Part shown: piece after piece, positions 25,820-37,187 of the stretch
Layout: each line of letters starts with the position of its first letter
Numbering within the stretch: the first letter of the stretch is position 1
Source: Arcuatula senhousia
Lineage: Eukaryota > Mollusca > Bivalvia > Mytilida > Mytilidae
Direction of reading: 5' to 3'
Assembly: GCA_963971305.1 (NCBI GenBank)
Contig: OZ020303.1
Coordinates: 64,170,867-64,234,866, forward strand
Length of the DNA: 64,000 nucleotides
The notes under the pieces: generated by a model
The model's database searches: none
The model's input: the letters and a program-made list of their open reading frames with translations, nothing else
Told to the model about the DNA's origin: nothing
Program-made: the position numbers and the translations under genes

Positions 25820-26570
25820 TATACCCCCCGCTTGAAAAGTGGAGGGTATATAGTGATAGGGATGTCTGTCCGTCCTTCCGTTACACTTCAGGGTACCCAT
25901 CTCTTATCCGCAACTCCTCCTGAACCCCTTGATAGATTTTCCTGAAACTTACATACACTCTTTGTGACATAATGTAGATGTGCACCTACTATTTTAAAAT
26001 TTGATCAGAATGATTTTTGGGGTTTCCCATAGCAAAATATGGACTTAGCCATTCGACTACATGGGGGTACCCATCTCTTAGCCACAACTCCTCCTAAACC
26101 CTTTGATGGATTTTCATGAAACTTACACACAATCTTTGCAACATAATGTAGATGTGCACCTACTATTTTAAAGTTTGATCAGAATGATTTTTGAGTTTCC
26201 CATAGCAAAACATGGGCTCAGCCATTCGACTACATGGGGGTATCCATCTCTTATCCGCAACTCCATGAAAATTTCACACAACCTTTGTAACATAATGTAG
26301 ATGTGCACCTCTTAATTTAAAATTTGATCAGAATGATTTTTGGGGGTTTCCCATAGCAAAACATGGACTTGGCCATTTGAGAACAAGGGTTACCCATCTC
26401 TTATCCGCAGCTCCTCCTAAACCCCTTGATGGATTTTCATGAAACTTTCACACAATCTTTTTGACATAATTTAGATATGCACCACCTATTTTAAAATTGT
26501 ATCTGATTAATTAATTTTTTTTTGGGGGGGGGGGTATTTATTTGTGAGTTGCTGTTCACAGTTTTTCTAG
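25820..26570 (+). repeat. Pearl-like cassette E: TATACCCCCC ends with four ~174-bp units
   Basis: The left hairpin TATACCCCCCGCTTGAAAAG continues TGGAGGGTATATA and is followed by GTCTGTCCGTCCTTCCG. The string CTCTTA (of CATCTCTTATCCGCAACTCC) marks units at about 25901, 26075, 26248 and 26398, giving periods of 174, 173 and 150 (the last shortened by a deletion). Units contain GATGGATTTTCATGAAACTT and GTAGATGTGCACC. The right end is GGGGGGTATTTATTTGTGAG, with a loose TGTGA...TTCACA hairpin. It is non-coding. Confidence 0.8.
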
Positions 26571-27411
26571 TTTTCTTTGGCAATTCAGCATTTGACGAGA
26601 ACACTTCTGGTTAGTCTTTACCAGATCAAACACTTGTGCAACAGACTTTTTCGGTCTGTCTAGCTATTCGTTGAAAGGATTAAAGTTCTACGATGTAAAA
26701 AGTTGAGGAAAAGATTTTTTTCAATAAGGCTTTCTCTTTTATCAATCTGTGTATCGTGATGAAAACATTAAAACCACAAGATACTGTCAGCTTTGCTCTC
26801 CTTTTTCAAGGGATGTTAATGTGTTGTTTTGTCTGGTGCTTGTTTCATTGTTGCCTCATGCACATATCTTGTATTGCCTAATTACAAAGTAACAACGTTA
26901 ATAAATATATTTTTTAAATATTTAATTTTGTATCATAAATACAAAATACTATTTTCACACAGCTCATATTCATAATATCACAATATAGTAGGTAACAAAT
27001 ACAATCACAGACATTAGCACTTATTCATATAAGCCATTTATAAATCAGAGAGGTGGATTCCAAATTAGGGGAAAATTTTAATCAAAAATCAAAATCTTAA
27101 TAAGGGGTTTGATTCTTTTTTTTCCAGAACATATATGTATAAGAGTTCTAAATATTTTTACTCTTAATCTAAACAATTTCACATAAATAAAATCGAAGGT
27201 CAGGCAAGTTTTCTAGCAAAAAGTGGGTAGTTGTTTTCATGCGAAAAAGGGGGGGGGGGTGTCAACGCATTTGTCCCTTATGGTCCACCTCTGTATACTT
27301 TAAAACAGATCAAAATCAAAAAGATCTTAAGCAACTTTGAGATCAAAACTTTGCACCATAGTCCAAAAAATGGAAAAGTGTCCTTTGTATTGCGAGTGTC
27401 AATTGCACATT
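26571..27411. other. Downstream of the - strand gene; probable 3' UTR in part
   Basis: This region follows the stop codon of the - strand exon. A 3' UTR is expected here, but no single polyadenylation signal stands out. A G-tract lies at about 27249-27259. No other feature is supported. Confidence 0.4.
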
Positions 27412-30090
27412 TTATACATATGTTGATTGCATGTTATGTAACCCGCAACGAAAGGGCGGAGGCATGTCCATCGCCCCGCCCTCGACCCTGGAGCTCCCTA
27501 CTTCCTCCTTCATACGAGACCGTTTGCCTTCCTCCAAATGTATTCCCATTCCTTTTATCTTATTCTCAATTTCCAATGATTCCGAAAAACACGCTCGCTT
27601 CTGTTTGCTGTCTAAAAGAAAGTAAAAGTTCTCCCTCCTTTTCGCAGGAGGCTGTCGAATACCATCGATATAGTTCAACAGATCTGCAGCAGACCATTTT
27701 GCGAAAAATTCATTCGGCACACCCTTCGCTGCATCTGATGGATCATACGAAAAAGACCTGGGTTTGTTAAACTGTTGTTTTTCCTCGTTTGGCATAGGTT
27801 TTGTGCCACAGACGTTTTGGTTTTGTGTCAAGTGTGGATTGAAAAGAAAGTTTGATTGTTGCATTCGAAAGTTAAGGTCAGTCCGACAAGGTTCCGACAT
27901 TTTTCTATCGTTAATATTTCTTGCCGGCAAGGCAGGAGGAAGGTACTTGTGAGGGAGTAATCCGTTTAGTCTCATTCTCAAAATTTCCTCATATTGCAAA
28001 AGATCGTCACCCGGAATTGTTTCATAAACGTGGTCTTCCTCACGGCGAGGCGTTTGGCAACCAGGCAATCGTGTTGTTGCATATGGCGAACAACCAGGTA
28101 GCCTTGTTGTAGCATAAGGAGCACATCCATCGAACACAATTTGGTGTCTTACATCGCGAGAATCGAAAGAATGGTTCATTGGAAAATTGTCACGATTGCC
28201 ATCGTCTGATTTCATTTCCGGTTCACTGAACTGCCTCGAAAATTCAGGATAGTGATCAGAGGATTTCAATACTCCGCCATTTTCCGGGTATTGGTCTACT
28301 AAATATGACGGTTTATCGAACTCGGAACTATGAGGTAGAAATTGTCTATTTTGGAAAGTCGGATCACTCCCCAAAGGGCGCCTCAAACATTTTACGGACA
28401 CTTTACCCTGAGACGTCAAAGGGGTGGAGTTGAAACCTTCTCGCGATTGTTCACAATTTTCTTGTTGAATAACGCTTGTGTTAACAACATTCTCATTTTC
28501 TCTATTATTAAATTGGTTTCTTACAACATCTGTCCGATCCTTCCGCCATTGAACATGGCGCTTTGGTTTTCGAGATTTGCCTTTGTTTTCCTGATCCTTT
28601 TCTAACTGGAGATCGTGTATTATCTCAAACATTGAACGTGCGACCTTTGTTAGCTGATAATTGTTTATTTGTGCAGGAGAAAACATCGCTGGGTTCTGAT
28701 TGTAAACTTTCTCCTGATTTGTCGTCTGCTGTGCAGGAGGTCCGTTGTCCTTTTTAATCACTCTATTTGATTTCGATTGTCCTGTAATTTCATTTTGCAC
28801 AAATGTTTCTGGCTTTCGAGTAACAATTGCACTTTTCATATTGGGTGGTTGTCCGTGAGGTGATGGATGACTATCTGACATTGAGAAGTAATCAATTGGT
28901 AAATCCATTGGGGGAACGGGTGGTCGGCCGTTTTCCTTCTTCCTCCCTTGAACGAAAATATTGTCTATGTCTGCCTCATTTGTTGGCAAAGAATCACTTT
29001 CGTATCCACTTGAAATAGTCATAGGTGAAGATTCACAAGAAAGTGCTTTGGATGGCATTTCTTGTTCGGGAGTCAAAACATTGTCAAATGAAGCAGACCG
29101 TGGCAGATCGTCTGCAGAGAAATCTTTTGAACAAACGACCTCTTCCTTAGAACAAGCTCGCCTTGGACTCCTTGGAGAAGTTTTGTTTTGCAAGTCTAAT
29201 TTTAAACGAAATCTTGCACTTTTTGAATCGCCAGGATTAAAAGCGGAGACGTTCAGTATGTTATTATGCCAATCAAGTTCTTTCGTTAAATTGGACGAAA
29301 GTGGCGTATTAGTAGCACTACAACTTAGATTTAAATGCTTATTAGAGTTTTCATCCTGAGGATAAGCATTACAAGGACTTAATCCCCCACACAGATCAGC
29401 TGGACGGTTTAAACACCTATTTGTTAGTTTCAATGGCGGATTATTATGCTTGTGTCTCCCATTGTCAAGAAGTGGTTTGTTCCTGGGGTTTGTCTCTGAG
29501 CCACCATGGTTCACTGCCTGATCATTGAATTGACAATTTCGTATGATATCCCCTGAATGACGGGTCCTCCATGAATTACAAAACCCATAGTCCTTTGTTA
29601 ATGTGACGTTAGATCTCAAATCTTTCTTTTTACGATCGTACATCTTCTGTTTATCTCGATGAGGCATATCAATGCGATCCGATCCGATGTTGTTTAAATT
29701 ATGTATAACACCATTCACACGAATAAGTTTACATTCAGAAGGGCTATTGTCTTTGCTTACTGATTGAAGCAGACGTTTTCTGGCAAACCGATGGTTGATG
29801 ATAACCTCTCCGGATCGGTGTTTTAACTCGTTCCGATCCCGGTGTTCATCTTCTTGGTTTGCCTTCCGCTTATCGTTTTCACACGTTTCTCTAGTTGCGT
29901 TATCGAAGCCAGCACCTTCTTGTGTTACTCTGGCAAATGTCTGTTTATTGAAATAATTATTTATATCCACACGAGCCGATAGTATTGTTTCTGTTTTCTC
30001 TGGATAGGTCAAGCATACAAAATCCTCAAAAGTAACATACAATAACCACATCTGATTGGTCAAGGCATTTCCTCGATCTCGGAGGCCATT
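27412..30090 (-). CDS. Terminal exon of an unrecognised adaptor/scaffold-like protein
   Basis: A single open exon of 892 codons plus TAA. The open frame runs 14 codons further 5', but those codons are a T-rich tract ending CTTCTTTTACAG, so I place the acceptor at 30091-30092 and start the exon at residue Asn-Gly-Leu. I do not recognise the family. What can be seen, counting from exon residue 1: a short hydrophobic stretch near residues 14-30 (MWLLYVTFEDFVCLTY), then a long polar N/S/K/R/P-rich chain that looks disordered; proline motif RPPVPPMDLP near 389-398; two perfect copies of PYATTRLPGC starting near 658; YETI near 689; YEEI near 700; PALPAR (PxxPxR, SH3 class II type) near 719-724; and C-terminal STYV, a class I PDZ ligand. 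This set suggests a cytoplasmic tyrosine-phosphorylated scaffold, which is inference. The 5' exons are not identified. GC is higher than in the flanks. Confidence 0.85.
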   Translation of the reverse strand, partial: NGLRDRGNALTNQMWLLYVTFEDFVCLTYPEKTETILSARVDINNYFNKQTFARVTQEGAGFDNATRETCENDKRKANQEDEHRDRNELKHRSGEVIINHRFARKRLLQSVSKDNSPSECKLIRVNGVIHNLNNIGSDRIDMPHRDKQKMYDRKKKDLRSNVTLTKDYGFCNSWRTRHSGDIIRNCQFNDQAVNHGGSETNPRNKPLLDNGRHKHNNPPLKLTNRCLNRPADLCGGLSPCNAYPQDENSNKHLNLSCSATNTPLSSNLTKELDWHNNILNVSAFNPGDSKSARFRLKLDLQNKTSPRSPRRACSKEEVVCSKDFSADDLPRSASFDNVLTPEQEMPSKALSCESSPMTISSGYESDSLPTNEADIDNIFVQGRKKENGRPPVPPMDLPIDYFSMSDSHPSPHGQPPNMKSAIVTRKPETFVQNEITGQSKSNRVIKKDNGPPAQQTTNQEKVYNQNPAMFSPAQINNYQLTKVARSMFEIIHDLQLEKDQENKGKSRKPKRHVQWRKDRTDVVRNQFNNRENENVVNTSVIQQENCEQSREGFNSTPLTSQGKVSVKCLRRPLGSDPTFQNRQFLPHSSEFDKPSYLVDQYPENGGVLKSSDHYPEFSRQFSEPEMKSDDGNRDNFPMNHSFDSRDVRHQIVFDGCAPYATTRLPGCSPYATTRLPGCQTPRREEDHVYETIPGDDLLQYEEILRMRLNGLLPHKYLPPALPARNINDRKMSEPCRTDLNFRMQQSNFLFNPHLTQNQNVCGTKPMPNEEKQQFNKPRSFSYDPSDAAKGVPNEFFAKWSAADLLNYIDGIRQPPAKRRENFYFLLDSKQKRACFSESLEIENKIKGMGIHLEEGKRSRMKEEVGSSRVEGGAMDMPPPFRCGLHNMQSTYV
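28060..28125 (-). repeat. Two-copy 33-bp tandem repeat inside the coding exon
   Basis: Two adjacent in-frame units encode CAPYATTRLPG and CSPYATTRLPG, differing at one residue. Each adds a tyrosine in a PYATT context. It is a recent internal duplication that keeps the reading frame. Confidence 0.85.
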
Positions 30091-31167
30091 CTGTAAAAGA
30101 AGAAAAAGTTCAAGATTATATATCTGATTCACAAACTTTACGGATACTTTATCTACCAGTAATTCATTTTCTTATTTCTTTATGGAAAGGGCAGCAAGTG
30201 CAATAGTGAAAAACTCAGAATAGCGCAAGTGTTCGTTTTGCTTTAAGCAAGCAATTATTCTTAAACCAACCCCGGAATATTGAAAGAAAACGAAGGTTCT
30301 TATGGCACACCTTACTAGGGCATTTATATCATTTTAACATGTTTAACCATGATGAAATTTAATTATTATCCCTTTAAAGTAATTTTCCTTGCTGAATTGG
30401 AGAAACTAATTTACATTTTATGAAGTGTGACATTGAAAAATGGCCGTTGGATAATGTTTTGAACCGAGTCGTCACTCCTGACAGATTCAATACTGATTAT
30501 TTCAGATTCAACACCTTTTCCTGCTCAAAAGTTTGGCCAGAAGATAAATGAAGCCATTGAAATTTGTTCTTTTTTATTATTTGTTTTGTTGTTTTATGAT
30601 AAGGGAATTTCGATCCTGTTCATTTCCAAAAACATTTTTTCGAGACAATTGTCCAACAACTGAACAGAAAGGATAAATGGAGTTTTGACCATTTAAAACT
30701 GCATGTTCAGCAGATATCAAAGTCTGTATTATGCAGTAATTTTCATCAAAAGTACAATAATGAACAAGCTTTTAGGGGTAAAATATACCTAAACTTTTAT
30801 CCCAATTAAAAAGAAACTGCAAAATTAACTAAGCGAAGCCTCAGTAATATAGGCGCCTAGGTCCACTTCAACCCTACTCGAAACTAAATAGTTCTTTATA
30901 TCACCTGCAGCTTTGTTACGAACCTAATTTGGTGTAAAAAGTCTTTCCACTTCTTACTTATCAATAACATTCTAAAGGAGACCGAATCTTTTGTTAGTTT
31001 ATGAATATATTTTGAAGTAACACTGAAACGTGTGGTTTTGTTGATGACAAGTTTCTACTGTGAGGAAGTGAATCCCACTGCTTTTTGACAATTACGTTGA
31101 AGATATATCATTTTTTACACCTGGTCAACCTGCTCAGGTAAGCCAAGGTGTAATTAATAAAATGGAT
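30091..31167 (-). other. Intron adjacent to the - strand terminal exon
   Basis: It begins (on the - strand, reading towards the exon) as ordinary AT-rich DNA and ends with a strong pyrimidine tract and CAG. No upstream exon is recognised here or in the duplicated region beyond it, so the intron may be very long. Confidence 0.5.
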
Positions 31168-34100
31168 CAAATGTAAAGGGCTTTGTCGCAGTTTTCACAA
31201 AAATGTTCATAAACACTAGTTATTTTGTCATAAATGTCGAATATGATCCAAGCTCATTGTGTTCCTAAAATTTGTCAGTTTTCATTATAACTGTCATTAC
31301 ACTTTTTGTCAAAATTGTTTGCAAGTACTTGTTATTTTATCATAAAACGTCAAATATAGTCCAAGCCTAGTGTTTTCTCAAAGTCTGTCAAGTAGATGAC
31401 TTTCGCGGTATGTCATAATGTCGAATATTACCCAAGCCCTAAAAAAAACTGCCCAATGATACATTTAGAATAATACAGGCGCTTATAAGTGATTTAGAAA
31501 AAAAAATTGCCACAGACGATAGTCTTACAGTTACCATAATTAAAATTTAAAAAAAAAAAAAACACATCTAAGTAATATACTGTGAATCAAAAATAGAAAC
31601 ATTTAGTGTAAGACAAGTTTAAGTGACCTAAAGTGTTATAAAAAGTTTCTAGAAAGCTGAACTATACACCATTAGTATAATGCTGTGCATCTTTTTTCAA
31701 TAAGAACAGATTTGTTTTTGGTGAACCGGCTGTATATTTTAATTACCACATTGACTTTTCGCTCTGACAACTACAGGCTCTTTCTTATTAGGCAAAATGT
31801 CGTAACAAAGCTTTAGTTTATATAAATATATTAAATTCCTAAGCATAATTTTTCATACTATTTAATTGACTGTAATTTCTGTGACATCTGTTTAGTGCAA
31901 TGAAATTAATACTGAAATTCTATCCATCGTTTGGCTAGTTTCAGCAGACGATTGTCTCTAAGACTTATTGTCACGAGGGTATATTCAGTTCAAACTAATA
32001 TTTTATACAAAATTAATGTAAAAATCCAACTTCCAAGGGCAGAACTGTTTCAAAGAAGATTAAAAAAAAAAATTAAAACAATTCAATAGTAATTTTTCAC
32101 GGTATAAGACCATAACAACAAGTGTTAAAACCCAGTTGTTTTCCCCCCATCATATAATATAAATAACAATATAAATATGTAACTTAATGTAAATGAAACA
32201 GCGTAAATACCCACAATTTTCATGATTTTAAAAAATGTACCAAAACTTCTCAAAGTTCCAGTTCCCGTTCCGCTCGCTTCCTACGCTACACTAACCCGGA
32301 CTTATTTTAGCCTACTCACTGCGAAGGAGTTTTCAAGAATTGATGAGTATTTGAAAATGATACACAATTAATCGGTTCTACTCACTGCGAAGGAGTTTTC
32401 GAGAATTGTTGAGTATATGAAAACGATCCGCATCCGTATACGGATACACATTGAATCGGTTTCCTTTTTATGGCAAAATCAAGACATTCTTGTGAGGTCT
32501 CTAAAGATAGCTAATCTTGTTTTAATATTCTTGGTGATGGCCGGTTTGTGTATCCTTAATTTCCTTTTACTATTATCTTCAAATTTGAGTTGAAGTCCTC
32601 AAATAAACTTTCTATAGGAATGTTCTCCGATATCAAAAACTACTTAATCCGTAAAATCTTTCAAATGATTCGAATTTAAACATAAATTTCATTTATATTG
32701 GACATAGTCAGACCTACTATCCATCACCAAGATTTTATCTATTAAGAGGAGACCGTTAAAATTGATTTATACTTTCTAATAAGTGGTCAATACCCTGACC
32801 CGAAAATTTTGCTGATCGTCTTAAAAATAAATTTTATGGCGCATTTCAAATGATAAACAAACAAAAAAATTGAAACAAAAATTATGAAAACTTATATTGT
32901 TGTAAGGAAAAGATTTGGTTATAAAAAAATCGAAAAATTGTCTAGTATAACATCATTTAATGAGAAAATACAGTTATTTCTAATTGCAAATGTCATTAAA
33001 ATATACTCACATTTTTGTCAAATATTTTTTTAATCCATGTCAGAACTCCATTATAAAAATAAACAAATAAATAAATAAATAATCCAACTTATTTTACTTT
33101 ACTTCCAGCCTTTTAAGATATCAAACAGTTATGTTCGGGACAGTATCATCAAACTTCTTCACCTGAGAATTTCTACCTGAACGATTTTGTAACGACCGAT
33201 ATCATTGGTCTATTTCATGTAACACAGTCAAAGCAAATCTGAAAACCGTTACCGTCGAACCGTAAAGTTTATTGTGAAAAAAGGATTCGATGGAAAAGAT
33301 AAAAACCTTAAAAGGTGCATCAATTACAATTAAAAAGAATAGGAAGACAATTTCTTAGCGAACAAAGATTCCCACTTAACAACTTAAGCATTTAAAATCT
33401 AATTATATCTATAATGAATTGTCATTTTCTGGGTCTTTTTTACAAAAACACATACCCTTTAATTCCAGTTCACCGGCGTTGAACAGGTTAAAAATCTATA
33501 CGTATTCCATTGTGTCCCACTCCAGGCTGTTTATTTTAATTCTTTAATTTTAATTTCAATATTTATTTAAGAAAATCGCAATGAACAGGTTCCAATGTTG
33601 ATTTGGTCGGGCAGTACAAACGGAATTTGGAAACTAGTTTTCTACCCCATTTTCTCACCAAAGATTAAGGTTGGATTAAACCAATTAGCACGTAGCTATT
33701 GGAAAAATTAATAACATTGTCCTCGAGAAATGGTTAAAACAACATTTTATTCCAAAATAGCTCCAGATCGTTTCGATAACGAAATTAGTCCAATAATGAA
33801 ATTAACATGTAGATGTAAAGATACCTATAAATCGGTCAACTAAGATTATTAAGATTAATTGAATTTCTTATCATAATTATCTACTTAAGAAGGACAAATG
33901 AATCTATGATTGATCATAAAAATTAGTAAGATTAATGGAAATATTCCATTTTACTTAATTATTTTGAAGGGAAAAAAATGTCATAGAATGCATATTGACC
34001 AAAATTGAAAAGTGTACATTACAAGAATAATGGAAGTAGGATTAGACTATATTACTTCCATGCAAGAACCAAGTCCGAAAATGGGCTGAAAAAAACTATT

Positions 34101-37100
34101 TATTCTTTCTTTTCCATGTATTAAAATCAATTTTTGGTCCAGAGAATTTTGCAAAAAATTGTCCATACGCATATATTACCCCCCCCCCCCCAAAAAAAAA
34201 AGACCAAGAAAAAAGCACTTATTTAGGTGCAAGGTGGTTCGACAGAAAACCAAGATGTCAAGAATATCATAATCAGGTAAAATTTATAAAAGTTCTATCA
34301 TGAGATAACTATACCTACATTCACAAAAGTATTTCTGAAAAGAGGATAGATAGTATCTACTTGTCAGGGATAAAACTACAATCCCGTTACGGCAAACACA
34401 GATAACGAGCCGAGATAGGAAGGGGTTATATTTTATGGGGGATTTAAACCTATTTTCCCCTTATTTTGTTTTCTAAGCTGTATAAATATTAGTCTGCCAC
34501 TTGTCAATATAGGATAAAAAGGAAAAGTATGTAACACTCAAGTGACATAGATAGATCAAGAGGGTGTCAGGTTGTTGCCCTTGTTTTGACTGATAAGGTG
34601 CCCCCTGAAAATATGTTTATTTGGATAGTTATAGTCATAAATGCCCTTGTGAAAATTGTAGATCATTTGAAGTAAAAAATATTGAATTTGCCTTACAACC
34701 CCGTAATTTCAGAAGTTTTTGGGGATTTTTTACCTTCTTATGTCCCACCTTGGTGGAGGGCATATATTGTTTGTCCGTCCGTCCGTCCATCCAAAAGCAG
34801 TTTTACCTATTTGTTGAAGTGACCTTTCTTTATTGAGAGGGTGGAAATGTATTATGTTAGCAAACATATGTAGAATGTATTTATCTTCTTATACAATACA
34901 AGTACACGGATACTAAGTCAAACATTTCAGTTTTTATTTATATTCTTTCATTTCCCCTATAATTCTTTAGTTTCTATCTATTTGCTGTTATTGGGTGTCT
35001 TTTTCTTTTGTTTATAGATCTGCTTTGATTTCACACCAGCTTTGTTGTAATTAACTACGCAAAACTACATCTTTTCGTGCAAAACAGAGGAATACATTAG
35101 ACGCCCATATTGAAGCATTTTAAACATAAATTACATATCTCAGCAACGGAAAGTTAATATAAGCAAACATATTCGCTGGGTTTTTCCAACTTTATCCAGA
35201 CCTTTAGGTTGTAGGTCATGTTACAAATGAACATATCAAAATTGCCGGGCATCGAATAAATTTAGCAAGTTTCTGTCGTAATAAGATATAGATATTTCCT
35301 GTCAAACAAGGCTAATATTTTGTCGGATACTTTCTAAACCACGAAAAATCCCTGTCGTTGAGAAAAAGCGAAAATCTGTCTCTTTCACTGAAGAAGATTC
35401 TTGAAAAGAAAACTGAATATAAATTGATTAAGGCATTAAACTGAAGCAAATGCAATACCAAAGAAAATTTAATCAGGACTTTCCAGCATGCGTGCTTTTA
35501 TCGTTCATTTTTATGTTACAGTATTTTTTATAATTATACAGTTCATATTTTAGTCCAAATTACAACTACAAATTTCGGAAAGAAAATATAATTTATTACA
35601 GATTTCACCAATAAACCCAATTAACAGACTGATGAAAAAAAAAGCATTCTATGTTGCAGACAAGATTCTGTCTACTATGGAATACTGGCTGATATCTTAA
35701 TATATAAATAAGATCTGAGATAATTAAACCAATAAGTTTTTTAGTTCATGATAACTTGCGGCTCAGATGAGACGAAATATTGATCCACTATATAAATCTC
35801 ACAACATATAAAGTACCATGCATATGCCTCAACATATTATAAACTCGACAGTAGCAACAAAAAACGTTTCCCAGCTTCGAGCACCGAGGCCCACTTAGGC
35901 AATAGCACACCGTGTCTAATAATTCGAAATTGACCATTAATTTAAACATGATTAAAACTTTGGACTCAATTGTTTTTGCGACTTCGATTAGTTCCAAGGC
36001 ATGTCTTTGTGTTTGATTCTCTCTTCGATATACTGACGAAAGCAAGTGAGCAAACTTTATGAAAAAGTAATTATTTGCATTGGAAGCCGTATGTTTGGTA
36101 TAATGAAACAAATAACCATGATACCTGATAATATAAATTCCGTTTATTGCATAACAATGGGACAACAAAAGGAGTACCAACATCAGCAGATGAAAAAATT
36201 CTAAATCTATAGAAAATTGAATTCATATTTAAAATAAATCATTTTATAATATTTATTTTGTTCTTTAAATGGTAAGATATTAACAGATAAAACAGGCCTT
36301 GTGTTTTATCAAGTTGTGTATTCATTACTTTTTCAAAAGAACTTGACAAGCGGAACAAACGAACGTCTAAAATAGACACGGCGGAAAAACCAATGCACCC
36401 ACAAGGCCAGATAAATTGGACTGTGGTTTGGAAAAAGGTTATATTTCGTACGTTTATACTAAAACATGATTGCCAAAAAAAAACCATTATGCATTATGAC
36501 AAAATACAAAAGATACATAAAAAAACAACATTCAATACATGTATAATGATTGTATGAGTTATGAATTTAGAACAAAGCAGCAATAGTTAAAGCTCGTCAG
36601 TGGCGTAAAAGTCTAAAGAATGAAAATACATGTATATTAAGTTAAATCATTATGAAAACCACGAGAATCGAACTAGATACCCAAAACACTTATGTTTGAC
36701 TTTGGAATAGAATTAGTTTTAAAGGTTGCAAAAAGAAAATTTAGTTGAAAAATATTCCAGCGGTTGGCAACTGTCTCGTCAAAAGACTTATCCAAAGTTA
36801 TTTCCAATTGTCTTAAAATGTTCAGGTTAGCATTATTATTTTTAAGCAACCAGTCTTATATAAGAACACTGAACATTAAAAAGACAGATAACGGAAGGTG
36901 CTAAAGTTTCCATGAATTCTTCACAAAACCAACACCTGTTTCCGTGGCTAATTAATATTTTGTCAAAAAACACAGAATTATTGTTCCACACAACATAAAA
37001 TTGTCATCTTTGAAATAATCACCATAATTGTTTTCATAACATTACGCATACCATACCATACATTACAAGGTCTTACTTTGATTTACGACTTGTTTTTTAT

Positions 37101-37187
37101 ACACATTGTAAAGTACAAATTATCAAGGAATATCGTCGTGAAAACTGGAGAAAATCACGATTTCATTCCCTTCATTCCAAATGTTCA
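31168..37187 (+). repeat. Tandem segmental duplication, copy 1 (6.0 kb)
   Basis: The sequence from GGGCTTTGTCGCAGTTTTCA at 31178 reappears at 37188, an offset of exactly 6010 bases. Homology then continues through the whole unit with scattered mismatches and small indels. A 7-base CAAATGT occurs at both starts (31168 and 37178). Shared content includes an AAAT microsatellite near 33060, two CTACTCACTGCGAAGGAGTT units near 32300-32400, and a cassette 5' end at 34739. Copy 1 lacks the two insertions found in copy 2. I find no conserved coding exon in it. Confidence 0.95.
34739..34793 (+). repeat. Solo cassette 5' end in duplication copy 1
   Basis: The hairpin TATGTCCCACC-TT-GGTGGAGGGCATA is followed by GTCCGTCCGTCCGTCC. 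It has no tandem core. The partner in copy 2 (40719) has a longer loop (CCACCTACGAAAGTGG). Confidence 0.65.

Noticed and set aside
27231..29359. Several + strand frames of 62-179 residues across the big exon
   Set aside because: They are antisense shadows of the long - strand coding exon, or overlap its end.
31081..31145. Possible + strand exon ending CCTGCTCAG before GTAAGC
   Set aside because: The donor matches consensus, but the upstream frames are interrupted by stops and no acceptor or protein similarity supports it.
33100..33270. Highly conserved, GC-richer block in both duplication copies, after ACTTCCAG
   Set aside because: Considered as an exon on either strand, but frames are short and differ between copies (TTTTAAGATATCAAACAG against TTTTAAAAATG).
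35788..36183. 131-codon - strand open frame with a signal-peptide-like start
   Set aside because: The homologous stretch in duplication copy 2 is frameshifted, no family is recognised, and no splice context is visible. It is kept as part of the divergence-island finding only.
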